64,000 nt of DNA from Piliocolobus tephrosceles (taxonomy: Eukaryota > Chordata > Mammalia > Primates > Cercopithecidae): the NCBI RefSeq assembly GCF_002776525.5, contig NC_045434.1:192066545-192130544 (forward strand). Reading direction: 5' to 3'. Shown piece by piece: positions 31,745-41,373 of this stretch (within the stretch, counting starts at the first letter, position 1; every line of letters starts with the position of its first letter). The translations under genes and the position numbers were made by a program. Under the pieces are notes generated by a model. That model saw only the letters and a program-made list of their open reading frames with translations, was not told where the DNA came from and searched no databases.

Positions 31745-31965
31745 GCCATGTTTTGAGTGTTTCCCGTGTCCCAGGTGCCGTGCTGTCTTACCCCTGCTCT
31801 TTCATTTAAACTTGCCTCATAACCCTGCGAGCGAGGAGTCATCATTCGCTTTAGCAAGGAGGCAATGACAGGAAGGTGAAGTGAAACCTGCCCAAGGACA
31901 TGGCTCAACTGAGACTCAAATTCACATCTGCCTGAATCTAAGCCCCTGGTTCTTCTGCTCCTTAC
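31745..31965 (-). repeat. MIR SINE
   Basis: Reversed MIR: 'ttgagtgtttcccgtgtccc', 'cctcataaccctgcgagcga', 'acctgcccaaggacatggct' and 'gagactcaaattcacatctg'. Confidence 0.75.
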
Positions 31966-32186
31966 ATTCTCAGAAACCTTTTAGTCACTTAATTATTGAA
32001 GAATTGTCCCTAATCAGGAAGCAGCCCCCGAGGCTTGACTTGCTACAGCAGAGCATATGGCGTGGTGGAATCCAAGTCAGAACGGCCCTTCTGGGCAGAG
32101 CCCGTGCAGATGACCGGCTGGGGAGAGTCTCTGCATCTCTGTAGTTAATGCCATCAGCTAAGGTGGGGAGACCTGGAACTAATCTC
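31966..32186. other. unassigned non-coding DNA
   Basis: No gene or repeat is recognised. Confidence 0.6.
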
Positions 32187-32201
32187 CCCTGGAAGTTCTT
32201 T

Positions 32202-32500
32202 TTTTTTTTTTTTTTTTGAGGCGGAGTCTCGCTCTGTCGCCCAGGCTGGAGTGCAGTGGCCAGATCTCAGCTCACTGCAAGCTCCGCCTCCCGGGTTTAC
32301 GCCATTCTCCTGCCTCAGCCTCCCGAGTAGCTGGGACTAAAGGCACCCGCCACCTCCCCCGGCTAGTTTTTTGTATTTTTTTAGTAGAGACGGGGTTTCA
32401 CCGGGTTAGCCAGGATGGTCTCGATCTCCTGACCTCGTGATCCGCCCGTCTCGGCCTCCCAAAGTGCTGGGATTACAGGCTTGAGCCACCGCGCCCGGCC
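32202..32500 (-). mobile_element. AluYRa-type SINE (Old World monkey lineage)
   Basis: A full-length, low-divergence reversed Alu with a perfect 15-bp target duplication 'ccctggaagttcttt' (about 32187-32201 and 32501-32515). Lineage-marking text includes 'cggctagttttttgtatttt', 'ccgcccgtctcggcctcc' and 'ggcttgagccaccgcgcc', which differ from human AluY and match the cercopithecid AluYRa series as I recall it. It is the youngest insertion seen in the window. Confidence 0.95.
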
Positions 32501-32515
32501 CCCTGGAAGTTCTTT

Positions 32516-32794
32516 AGGCAAGAAACCCCAAGGTAGCTCATGGCCACACTCCCCTAGGGCTACTAAGAGGCCACCTCTGGATCTCTGACGCCCCTGGACA
32601 TGGAGTAAAGAATTACCAGTGCTCAGTGGAGGGGTTACCTGGCTCTGCAGAGCTGAGCGTTCTTGTTCTGCTTCAGAAGCCCACCTACTCCCCGTGTGTG
32701 CAGGATGAGATGAGACTACACTCCTCAGCATGGGAATCGAGGTTGCTGTGACCAGGCTGGACTCCCTCTTCTGCCTCATCGTCCTCTCCCCTTC
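32516..32794. other. unassigned non-coding DNA
   Basis: No gene or repeat is supported in this gap. Confidence 0.6.
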
Positions 32795-32868
32795 ACACGC
32801 ACACACCACACACCACACGAAACACACACACCACACACACACGCACACACAGACACATACACACTACT
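32795..32868. repeat. imperfect (CA)n microsatellite
   Basis: CA repeats broken by 'ccacac', 'cgaaac' and 'gacac' variants over about 70 bases. Confidence 0.93.
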
Positions 32869-32898
32869 GGGAGTCTCAGAAAATGCTGGGCCATTTTC

Positions 32899-32978
32899 TT
32901 TTTCTTTCTTTCTTTCTTTCTTTTTTTTTTTTTTGAGACAGAGTCTGTCTTTGTCACCCAGGCTGGAGTGCAGTAGGG
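32899..32978 (-). mobile_element. (CTTT)n plus 3' Alu fragment
   Basis: A CTTT-expanded reversed poly-A tail (32899-32932) precedes only the last 45-50 bases of an Alu ('gagacagagtctgtctttgt' to 'ggagtgcagtagg'). The insertion was 5'-truncated early or partly deleted. Confidence 0.9.
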
Positions 32979-33219
32979 ATTCCCAAGCCCCTCTGCTTGT
33001 TTCCATGCTTCCCACGCCCACCTGATGTAAGAGGCAGCACATGGCATCAGGAGGGGTCGAGACGAGTGGACACGGGGCGGGGGGGTCAAGGGAACAAGGG
33101 ACGGCTGGAGGAGTGTGACAAGTGACTCAAGGACATGTTGTGAGAGGCACCTGTTCATCAAACCACAGTTGTTTTGAAAGGGACTCGGGGCAGCTCCTAA
33201 AACACACACTACACTAAGA
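32979..33219. other. unassigned non-coding DNA
   Basis: No gene or repeat is recognised. There is a G run of 7 with flanking G-rich text at about 33076-33086. Confidence 0.6.
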
Positions 33220-33305
33220 TCATTCATTCATTCCCTGGGCCAGTGCTTACTGAGCACCTACTATGTGCCAGGCCCCGTGCTGCTGCTGAGATGCACTGAG
33301 GGGTC
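33220..33305 (-). repeat. L2 LINE 3' tail fragment
   Basis: The reversed L2 tail 'cattcattcattccctgggc', then 'gagcacctactatgtgccag' and 'gccccgtgctgctgctgaga'. Confidence 0.75.
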
Positions 33306-33394
33306 TCCATCCTCAGTCTGGAGAGAGGGCATATGTCAAAAGAAGACTCTGTTGCTCCCACTGGGTGAGGGATGTGCACTTGCTGTGGGAGCTC

Positions 33395-33535
33395 AGGGGA
33401 ACCATCCTCAGTTTCATAGGGAAGGGAGCTGAGACGCAAACAGGTGAACGACTTGTGTGATGTTGCATGACAGGGGATGGGGCCTGCAACCCAGGACTTC
33501 TGAGCTCCCAGACCCTAGCCTCATGCCTCCTTACT
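33395..33535 (-). repeat. MIR SINE fragment
   Basis: Reversed core: 'gagctgagacgcaaacaggt', 'acgacttgtgtgatgttgca' and 'tgcaacccaggacttctgag'. Confidence 0.55.
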
Positions 33536-33624
33536 GCACCCCATGCTGGGCCTCACAGGGTGGTCACTGTAACAGCTTCAACCCCATCCCTCATTCCCAG
33601 GCCACACAGCCAACCTCCCTGCCA

Positions 33625-33895
33625 CGACAGTAATTATACCTCCTGGAGGTTAATTTGTAAAGCAACACTGGAAGTCCTTATTTTAATAGCAATTATCAAA
33701 ATCATTTGGAGGGCTGCTGTATAATGGGTAATTATCTGCAACAGAACAACAATATAGTCAATTCTATTAAGCTCTTTCCAACGAACCCAGAGTTAATCCT
33801 GGAGAGCAGCCAGCTTCAGCTGATATTTGTTTAACAATATTCTTATTAAATTCTAATGGAAGTCCCTTTAAAAATCTTCCCCAAGAGGAATGTGG
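33625..33895. promoter_or_regulatory. AT-rich repeat-free island, strong candidate conserved element
   Basis: Many homeodomain-type words lie in about 260 bases: 'cagtaattatacc' (33629), 'ggttaatttg', 'tagcaattatcaaaatca', 'gggtaattatctgc' (33726), 'tcaattctattaagc' and 'gagttaatcctgg'. No repeat is recognised, and the edges with GC-rich DNA are sharp. An enhancer function is inference. Confidence 0.38.
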
Positions 33896-34168
33896 CTAGT
33901 TTACCAAGACCTCAACTCCAGGGTGTCCCACTGAATTCCCATGGAGTTTGTCAGCATCCCTCCCTGTACCCTATCACCCCGTCATATCAAGGCTGGACCA
34001 CCTTCACCGTTTTTATCCATTTGTGTATTTGTTCAGTTACTCATTTGCTGGTTAATCCTTGTACATTTTCTTCTATTCATTCATTCATTCATTCATTCAT
34101 TCTTTTATTCATTCACTATTCATTATTCATCTCTTGCATCAGTTTCAAAATCTAAAAATTCTTTCTCA
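33896..34168. repeat. unassigned DNA ending in (ATTC)n
   Basis: At 34074-34131 a run of ATTC/TCAT tetramers with two breaks forms a microsatellite. The sequence before it is unassigned. Confidence 0.75.
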
Positions 34169-34460
34169 GGTTGGGCGTGGTGGCTCATGCCTATAGTCCC
34201 AGCACTTTGGGAGGCCAAGGCAGGAGGATTGCCTTGAGCCCAGGAGTTTGAGACCAGTCTGGGCAACATAGTGAGACCCCATGTCTACAAAAAATACAGA
34301 AATTAGCTGGGCATGATGGTGCGTGCCTGTAGCCCCAGTTACTCAGGAGAGTAAGGTGAGAGGAGAGCTTGAGCCCAGGAGGTTGAGTCTGCAGTGAGCT
34401 GAGATGGTGTCACTGCTCTCCAGCCTGCACAATAGAGCAAGACCTTGTCTCAAAAAAATT
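34169..34460 (+). mobile_element. AluJ-type SINE
   Basis: A sense, full-length, diverged Alu from 'gttgggcgtggtggctcatg' to 'agagcaagaccttgtctcaa'. The divergence and 'gagcccaggaggttgagtct' suit the J branch. Confidence 0.94.
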
Positions 34461-34500
34461 ATTTCTCACACTCATTCACGTGTGACTGTATCCTTTCTTT

Positions 34501-34913
34501 TTTTTTTATTATTATACTTTAAGTTCTAGGGTACATGTGCGTAATGTGCAGGTTTGTTACATATGTATAGTTGTGCCATGTTGGTGTGCTGCACCCATTA
34601 ACTCGTCAGCACCCATCAACTCATCATTTACATCAGGTATAACTCCCAATGCCATCCCTCCCCCCTCCCCCCTCCTCATGATAGGCCCTGGTGTGTGATG
34701 TTCCCCTTCCCGAGTCCAAGTGATCTCATTGTTCAGTTCCCACCTATGAGTGAGAACATGCAGTGTTTGGTTTTCTGTTCTTGCGATAGTTTACTGAGAA
34801 TGATGGTTTCCAGCTGCATCCGTGTCCCTACAAAGGACACAAACTCATCGTTTTTTATGGCTGCATAATATTCTATGGTGTATACATGCCACATTTTCTT
34901 AATCCAGTCTGTT
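34501..34913 (-). mobile_element. L1PA-type LINE, 3' end only
   Basis: A 413-bp 5'-truncated primate L1 in reverse: poly-T, 'attatactttaagttctagg', 'gttacatatgtatagttgtg', a C-rich patch, 'gagtgagaacatgcagtg', 'ggctgcataatattctatgg' and 'cacattttcttaatccagtc'. The 13-bp target duplication 'gtatcctttcttt' is perfect (34488-34500 and 34914-34926). Confidence 0.95.
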
Positions 34914-34926
34914 GTATCCTTTCTTT

Positions 34927-35280
34927 CATCATTAGTGCCCCCATTTCTTCTTTCATTTTTTTGTACTTTGTTCAGATATTGGTTTTTAGATTTTAATATA
35001 AGTGGTATTCAAACTCTCATTTACTTCTTTTTATTTATTCATTCTTTCTTTAATTGGCTCACCCATTCATTCATTCACTTACTAATGTGCTTTTTCATGC
35101 ATGACTTCATTCATTCATTGCTCTTTTGTTCATGCATGGATTTGTCCATTTATTCATCAAATATGTATTGTTTGCTCATAAACTATGGCCTTTTGGTGTC
35201 TGGTCTGAAGCGATCCAGCCTTGTTCATCTCTCCAGCATTTTCTGGGCATCTCAGAAAATGCTGAGCCATTTTCTTAAGT
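34927..35280. repeat. imperfect (TTCA)n-rich DNA and a short hairpin
   Basis: From about 35030 to 35165 'attcattc' words recur without a strict array. At 35234-35264 a perfect 12-bp inverted repeat ('cagcattttctg' and its complement) surrounds a 7-base loop. No gene is seen. Confidence 0.6.
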
Positions 35281-36324
35281 AAAATTCTTTGTCAAAGTGT
35301 AACAGGATGACACTGAGTTCCCAAGATTGGGTGATTGGGAAAGTTGTTCAAACCTTGGACCCTGGGAACACAGTGAGAGTTGGGTTGGAGAGAAGTTGAA
35401 TTCACTTTTGGACATGTTGTGTTTGAGCTACCAACAGCTCACCCAGGAGGAGACATGGGATATGTGGAAATGCAGAGATCGATGAATTAGGCCTGGGGTG
35501 GGAGCAGAAGACCTGGGGTGGGTCTCACTTCTGCACACCTCTCCCGGGACTGTGTCCAGCAGAACCACTTTTCCTGTGATTTCTGTCTCTCGTTGCTTGC
35601 CCATGGTGTCATCAAGAAATGGTGAAGTCGGAAGAGAAATGGTTTGGTCATCTTGACCACCACCCAGCTGCTTGTTCCCTGATGTGTTTCATTTTGAAAG
35701 TGGTTTCAGGCAAATTTTAGCCAAGTTGATCTTTGCTGCCTTGCTGAACTGCTTCAGCTCCCAGGAGCACCTAGTGGGTGGAAGACACTGAGTTTGGGAC
35801 GCTGGGATGAGGCTGAAGCTGGTTTACTGGGTGGGTCTGGAAGAGGCAAACACAAAAGTCGACCTGGAGTTGGTGCTTGACCCTGTTCCTCCCTGGCATG
35901 TGGGCTAGGATCCACCTTCTGCAGGTAGATCTGCCCCTCTCTTGGGGTCTCTGCTCCTAGGGATGAAGGGCTGTGGGTGGCGATTCTCTCGGCAGCCAAC
36001 TGCCCAGGTGTCCTGAAAAAACTCATTTCCCAGGGAGTCCCCTAGACCTAGAGGGAAAAGAGAGATGCTTCGTTCTGTTTACAGGCCCAACCAGCTTTCT
36101 CCAGTCAAGTTTCACTAGACACAAAGCTGAAAGTCTTCCTGTTTGGTCCTAACTAGCAAAGGAGCAGGATCTCTGTGACTGGCCCTGGGAGAGCAACAGC
36201 AGCTCTCCGTGAGCCCACACTGTAGTCTCTTCCAACCTCAGCTTTCTTGGCCATCTCAGAACGAGGTCTGAGCCTCAGGTCCCTCCTTCAGGTTCTGTCT
36301 TGAGAATTCAGGTCTGGGCAGCTG
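35281..36324. other. unassigned non-coding DNA
   Basis: About 1 kb with no repeat or gene that I can support. The open frames are short (90 codons at most). Confidence 0.6.
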
Positions 36325-36500
36325 GAACAGGGGTGTGCAATTTGGAATCAGTTGAAATCCAGTTCCGGCAGGTAACTCACTAGCAATGAGATCTTGGGAA
36401 AGTCTCACCACCTCTGTCAGTCGCAGCTGCCACATTCATGCAGTGGGGATAATTATCCCCACCTTCTGGAACTAGGAGGAAGATCGAAGTGATGGAGATG
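36325..36500 (+). repeat. MIR SINE
   Basis: Sense MIR: 'gtgcaatttggaatcagttg', 'gatcttgggaaagtctcacc', 'gcagtggggataattatccc'. Confidence 0.7.
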
Positions 36501-36679
36501 AAGACATCTAACCAACTCTGCTGCCTCATTCATCCAGGGTGAGTCACGACATTCTCACCAAGAGCGACGTTTCCTCTTACTTTCGTTCTTTGAATCAAAG
36601 TCTCAAGATCAATAAGATTGTCCTTCCTGACTCCTCTCCACTCCTTCTTCATTTATCATCCTTCATCTTTGACTTATTT

Positions 36680-36825
36680 ATAATTTTAGAAGTTGGAAGG
36701 AATCATAGAGACCAAGGAGTCCATGTTTTACACATTGGGGCAATGGAGGCCCAGAGAGGAATAGCAATAGGTTCAAGGTCACCCTGCCAGCTTGGGGAAG
36801 GGTCCTGACACCTGTCCCCTAAGAG
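36680..36825 (-). repeat. MIR-like fragment
   Basis: Reversed core text: 'acacattggggcaatggagg', 'cccagagaggaatagcaata' and 'ttcaaggtcaccctgccag'. Confidence 0.55.
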
Positions 36826-37003
36826 TGCCATCCCCATTTTCTTATCTGCTGGGCTGCACCTCTCCATTTTCTTGGGTCCCCTCTGATCTTGCCTTGGAAT
36901 GCGCTCCTGATATTTTCATTGAAAACAAAACCCAACAAAATGAATGGTATCTTTAAATTGTGACATTGCTCTGTGTCTGTTTTCTTTTCTTTCTTCCTTT
37001 TAA
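36826..37003. other. unassigned non-coding DNA
   Basis: A short gap. Nothing specific is seen. Confidence 0.55.
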
Positions 37004-37004
37004 A

Positions 37005-37049
<45 letters not shown>
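37004..37049. repeat. (CA)n microsatellite, uninterrupted
   Basis: About 22 perfect CA units after 'ttttaaac'. The longest pure CA run in the window, so probably highly polymorphic. Confidence 0.97.
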
Positions 37050-37052
<3 letters not shown>

Positions 37053-37585
37053 CTCCCTGCCTGCATCAACCAGCCAGATTTTCTTATCTGAACTGACAGT
37101 CAGTTTCACTCCAGAAGAAATGTGTGTGATCTCTTGCCCGTGTGAACATAGCGTGCTATTGATATAATCACCATCCAGTAAAAAGCCCATTGAGACAACA
37201 TATTACAGGAGGAAAGGTTTAGCTTGGGAAAACTCAAGTTGCCACACACATATATTTTACCTCTCAAACATTTTTTTTTAAGACCGAGGAGGAAAAAAAT
37301 CACTTTTAAAGGTTACTTTATCCTTAAAAAGAATCTGAATGCACATCTTTGAAGCACATGTCATATGTGTGAGATATCGGGGTTTTATCACTTGTATAAT
37401 CTGGCCTTCTTGTCTTTTCCCATTACTCCGAAGACCTTGGCAAGCGACTTACCCCCTCACCACGTCATCAGTGATTTTTCTTTGCAGTCTGAAGATTTGT
37501 CTTTGTTAATCTCCTCTGAGAGATGATGTCGGTACTGGGCCAGAGGGATGTGGCCAGATAGCCAAGAGATTCCAATTTAGGGCTC
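37050..37585. promoter_or_regulatory. repeat-free AT-leaning block, candidate conserved element
   Basis: About 500 bases without a recognised repeat. They include 'gtgctattgatataatcacc', 'aaaggttactttatcctt', 'gcacatgtcatatgtgtga' (overlapping E-box-like words) and 'ctttgttaatctcctctg'. The low repeat content is what stands out. Function is inferred. Confidence 0.28.
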
Positions 37586-37589
37586 CCAG

Positions 37590-37690
37590 GGCTTTCAGTA
37601 TATGGGTCATCACAGCTACCATTGCCTGAGGGCCTACTGTGCGCCAGCGCTGTGTCAGGTGCTTTTTAATTAATCGTCGCCGACCCTCCA
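37590..37690 (-). repeat. MIR fragment
   Basis: The words 'gagggcctactgtgcgccag' and 'cgctgtgtcaggtgcttttt' are the reversed tail. The core is lost. Confidence 0.55.
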
Positions 37691-37749
37691 GCTCCCACCC
37701 TGATTCCATCCACCATCACCCACTGCCAGGATGATTGCAGGAGACGCCT

Positions 37750-38372
37750 GATCATCTCCCCTGTGCTCTGTGGTCTCCTCGCCACCTAGCAGCAGGAGAG
37801 AGCCTTTAAAAATGCCCCTGCAACCACTTCCTTCCTTGCTCACACTCCATGGGTGCCCATCTTCTGCAGATTAAAGCCTGAGTCCTCTCCTGGTTGCAGG
37901 CCCCATGGTCTTTCTGACCTCACCCACTACTCCTCTTTGCTCTCCTCCAGCCACTTGGGCCTTCCTGCTGACCCTTGAGCATGCCAGGCTCACTCTCATC
38001 TCTGGGACTCTGCACGTGTGGCTTCCGCTGCCGGGGCTGCCCACCCTAGATGTCCTCATGGCTCCCAGCCTTCTGGCTGTTCCCAAGTAAGTCCTTCTCA
38101 CTGAGGCCTTTCCTGATCAGCCATACAAAACCTCCCCCCAACCTCCTGACACTCTTCATCTCCCATCTCTATCTGATGTCTCCTCACCACTTACCAGTAT
38201 CTGGCATATTCTGTGTATATTTGATTTATTTCCCTTGCTTATCATCTGTCTCTGTAGCAACATGTCGCATCTGTGAAGAAATGGGTGTTGCATTGTTTTG
38301 CTTACTAATAATTTCTAGAGTTTAGAATATTGCCTGCCACATAAATACTTATTGTATGAATGAATGAAATAA
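37750..38372 (+). repeat. L2 LINE 3' end, long copy
   Basis: Sense L2 from 'cacttgggccttcctgctga' through 'ctgaggcctttcctgatcag', a decayed 3' UTR, and the terminal 'ttgtatgaatgaatgaaata'. The frame is broken. Confidence 0.82.
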
Positions 38373-38423
38373 TCTCATTTGATTTGTGTGCAGTCAGTCA
38401 GAGATGTTAAGACAATTAACAAG

Positions 38424-38717
38424 ACTGGGTGTGGTGGCTCACACATGTAATCTCAACACTCTGAGGGGCCGAGGCGGGTGGATCACTCGAGCCCAGGGGT
38501 TTGATCAAGACCAGCCTGGGCAACATGGTGAGACCTCGTCTCTACAAAATATAAAAATTAGCTGGGCATGGTGCATACCTGTAGTCCAGGCACTCGGGAG
38601 GCAGAGGTGGGAGGATAGCTTGAACCTGGGAAGTTGAGGCTGCAGTGAGCCATGAATGCACCACTGCACTCCAGCCTAGGTAATAGAGAAAGGCCCTGTT
38701 TCAAAAAGGAAAAAAAG
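38424..38717 (+). mobile_element. Alu SINE (J/S type)
   Basis: A sense full-length Alu, diverged, with an 'aaaaaggaaaaaaag' tail. The target duplication is 'caattaacaag' at the left (38413-38423) and 'caattgacaag' at the right (38718-38728). Confidence 0.95.
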
Positions 38718-38728
38718 CAATTGACAAG

Positions 38729-39279
38729 TAATGAATGAAAATATAATCTCAAGATTGCATGGAAGAGAGAGTGACCAGCGGCTACTTCAGGTTGGAGGCA
38801 TGGAAAAGCCTCTTTCAGGAGGTGGCATTTGAACTGAGACCGGCTGTGTTTGAACTGAGACTTGGATTTTACAGACCAGGCAATAGCCAAAGGGAGCCAC
38901 AAGGAGACAGCTTGCCCAAGGCCTGGCAGGAGGCAAGTTGTGAGATGGGTCTAGAGGCCACAGAGCAGGTGTGCCCAGGCTCCTGGGGAACTCTCGAGAA
39001 AACCCAAAATCGGCACTCATGGGTCCCGCAGTGCCCTGTGCTGGCCTTGTCCTGGCCTTTTGCCTACCGTGTTGTGAACATTAATCCATGTGGTTCCCTT
39101 CCCCATGGGGCCAAAAGCTACTCGAGGATCAAACAGGGCCTTAACCGTGCTTGTATCCCAGGAAAAGTCACAGGGATACAAGTAGGTGCACAGTAGGGCC
39201 TCTGCAGATGGCTTTTGAATGAATCTCGTGTGAGGCAGTTCAGGGTGTGTTGTGGCATGTAAACATTGCAGACTATCAG
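38729..39279. other. unassigned non-coding DNA
   Basis: The 13-base phrase 'tttgaactgagac' occurs twice (38827 and 38848). Part of 38790-38960 may be a decayed MIR/L2. A 145-codon plus frame (38759-39196) has no known domain. Confidence 0.5.
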
Positions 39280-39440
39280 GTTGTGGGAGTCCTGGAGATA
39301 CTGTGCATTTTACTCAAACAGAGGAACTGAGGCCCAGGGTAGGGTAGGGATGTGCTCACAGTGACTCTCTGAGTGGATGTAAGGGTTCAGATTTGAATTC
39401 TGGTCTCTTGCTCTCTGTTCTTCCCATACACTGCCCTGGG
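39280..39440 (-). repeat. MIR SINE
   Basis: Reversed core: 'actcaaacagaggaactgag', 'gcccagggtagggtagggat', 'cagtgactctctgagtgg', 'cagatttgaattctggtctc'. Confidence 0.65.
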
Positions 39441-39504
39441 ACGGGAATGCTCAGGAACCCTGGCCTCATTAACAGGAATGCAGGTGACTGGGAGAGTTAG
39501 GGCT
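39441..39504. other. short unassigned spacer
   Basis: The bases between the MIR and the inverted-repeat arm. They show no match in the opposite flank of the other arm. Confidence 0.5.
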
Positions 39505-39639
39505 TCTGCTTTTCCCAGAAGCATGTCCTGGAGAAATATCTGGCTGCAAATAAAATACAAATGAGGTTCTGCAGATGAAGTTCCTGAAGACTTACAAATG
39601 GGAAAAGACCCATGCCCTGGGGTTAGTGCTAATTAGAGT
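39505..39639 (+). repeat. left arm of a 135-bp inverted duplication
   Basis: This segment, from 'tctgcttttcccagaagcat' to 'ttagtgctaattagagt', reappears in reverse complement at 41239-41373 with 7 mismatches and no gaps by my hand alignment (about 95%). It matches no transposon I know. Homology stops abruptly at both ends. Confidence 0.93.
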
Positions 39640-40050
39640 CTCCTGAAAGTCAGAGGCAGGAGCCTTAGAGAGATTGGGCCCTGGCAAGTTACTACAGAGG
39701 TGGAAACAGAAGACTAGGAAGGTGAGTGATTGACCCGAGGCTATATTGGGGCAGAGCTAGGATGTAGACCAGACTTGCAGCCTCCGTCCCCCTATGGTCC
39801 AGGTGAGAGCTGAGCATCCTCTGGCTATCCTTCTGAGCTCCTGACACCTGTCCTATCAAATTGCCTTGCAGCTGCTTTCTCAAAGCTGCTTGCTGTTTTG
39901 AGTTTTTTTTGTTTGTTTCCTGAAAGGTTCTTGACAAGATATAATGTGAGTGGAGCAGAGAATGGATGCATCTTAACTCAATGTGGGGTGCTAGCTCCCT
40001 CTGTGATAGATCTAGAGGCTCCTAAGGTCAGGAGTTGGGGAGAGGGCTCA
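39640..40050. other. unassigned non-coding DNA
   Basis: It contains a weak MIR-like reversed stretch near 39690-39790 ('agaggtggaaacagaagact') and nothing else that I can support. Confidence 0.45.
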
Positions 40051-40862
40051 CGAAGGGCTTGGATACTGCATGTATTAGTCCGTTTTCACACTGCTGATAA
40101 AGACATACCCAAGACGGGGTAATTTTTAAAGAAAAATAGGTTTAATGGACTCACAGTTCCACATGGCTGGGGAGGCCTCACAATCATGGCAGAAGGTGAA
40201 GACATATCTTACATGGTGGCAGGCAAAAAAAAGAGAACTTGTGCAAGGGAACTCCCCTTGATAAAACCATCAGATCTCATGAGACTTATTCACTATCACA
40301 AGAACAGCACGGGAAAGACCCACTCACATGATTCAATGACCTCCCACCGCATCCCTCCCACAACACGTGGGAATTGTGGGAGCTACAATTCAAGATGAGA
40401 TTTGGGTGAGGACACAGCCAAACCGTATCACTACATGATCTCACTTATATATGAAATCTAAAATAGTAGAACTCATAGATATAGAGAATAGAATGGTGGT
40501 TACTAGAGGCTGGGCGTGAGGGATGGAGAATGCTGAGATGTTGGTCAAAAGGTACAGAGTTTCAGTTAGACAGGAGGAATACTGCATCTTCTGCAGATTA
40601 AAATTAAATTCTGCAGATTCAAGATCTATTGCATAGCATGGTAACTATAGTTATCAGTAATGTAATGTATATTCCAAAATTGCTAAGAAAGTAGACTTTT
40701 AATGTTTGCTCCACTAAAAAATAAGTTTGTGGGGTGATGGATATGTTAATTAGCTTGTTTTAATGATTCCATAATGCATACATGTATCAAAAGATATAAT
40801 CGTGCCCCATAAATATATTTTTTGTCTAAAATTAAAAAAATAAAAAAGAAGAAGGAAAAAAA
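40051..40862 (+). mobile_element. L1MA-type LINE 3' end, split by a THE1 LTR
   Basis: Sense L1 3' UTR: 'tgatctcacttatatatgaa', 'gaatggtggttactagaggc', 'atagcatggtaactatagtt', 'gccccataaatatatttttt' and an A-rich tail. Its first bases ('cttggatactgca') lie left of the inserted LTR, showing that the LTR is younger. Confidence 0.88.
40071..40430 (-). mobile_element. THE1-type MaLR solo LTR
   Basis: A full-length reversed LTR of 360 bp, from 'tgtattagtccgttttcaca' to 'cacagccaaaccgtatca'. The near-perfect 5-bp duplication is 'ctgca' (40066-40070) versus 'ctaca' (40431-40435). No internal retroviral sequence is present. Its LTR promoter would point to the minus strand. Confidence 0.95.
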
Positions 40863-40867
40863 TTCTT

Positions 40868-41066
40868 TGACCCCTTTCCATGTGCCAGGCCCTGTCCTGA
40901 ACACTGTGTATATGATCTCATTGGACGTATCTTACAACTGTGTACTATATTTCTATGAGGTAGGTTATTATCCCCATTTGAAAGATGAGCAAGTGGAGGT
41001 GACATCACTAGTTGGCAGCAAAGCTGGTCCTCAAATCCAAATATGTCTAACACCAAAGTCTATTTC
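40868..41066 (-). repeat. MIR SINE, near full length
   Basis: Reversed MIR: 'ccatgtgccaggccctgtcc', 'tatttctatgaggtaggtta', 'ttatccccatttgaaagatg', 'ctagttggcagcaaagctgg' and 'ctcaaatccaaatatgtct'. Confidence 0.88.
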
Positions 41067-41238
41067 TTAGGTTTAGGGGTCCCAGAAAGCTTTTTGTTGA
41101 GTGAGATTAGGATCAGATAAGAGGTAAAGGCAGGATCAGCCTCACAGGGCTATGATCAAGTTTACCTCTAGGGTGAGGAAACCTCTAACTTCTCTTCTAA
41201 GAGAAACTTCTAAGCTGTCTCATGCCTGTCTCATGCTA
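41067..41238. other. spacer left of the right arm, with short repeats
   Basis: It contains the 16-bp phrase 'agctgtctcatgcctg' at 41213-41228, directly beside the right arm. The same 16 bases recur at 41573-41588 on the other side. Confidence 0.7.
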
Positions 41239-41373
41239 ACTCTAGTTAGCACTAACCCCAGGGCATGGGTCTTTTTCCATTTGTAGGACTTCAGGAACTT
41301 CATCTGCAGAACCTCATTTTTATTTTATTTGCAACCAGATATTTCTCCAGGACAAGCTTCTGGGAAAAGCAGA
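41239..41373 (-). repeat. right arm of the 135-bp inverted duplication
   Basis: The reverse complement of 39505-39639 with 7 substitutions. The inner distance between arms is 1,599 bp and includes the THE1 LTR and the L1MA. Such high identity is far above that expected for the old repeats around it, so the duplication or a conversion event is comparatively recent. Confidence 0.93.

Noticed and set aside
34169..34460. Pol III RNA gene (7SL/tRNA-like) signals
   Set aside because: Box A/B-like words occur only inside Alu and MIR copies, which derive from 7SL RNA and tRNA. No independent RNA gene is supported.
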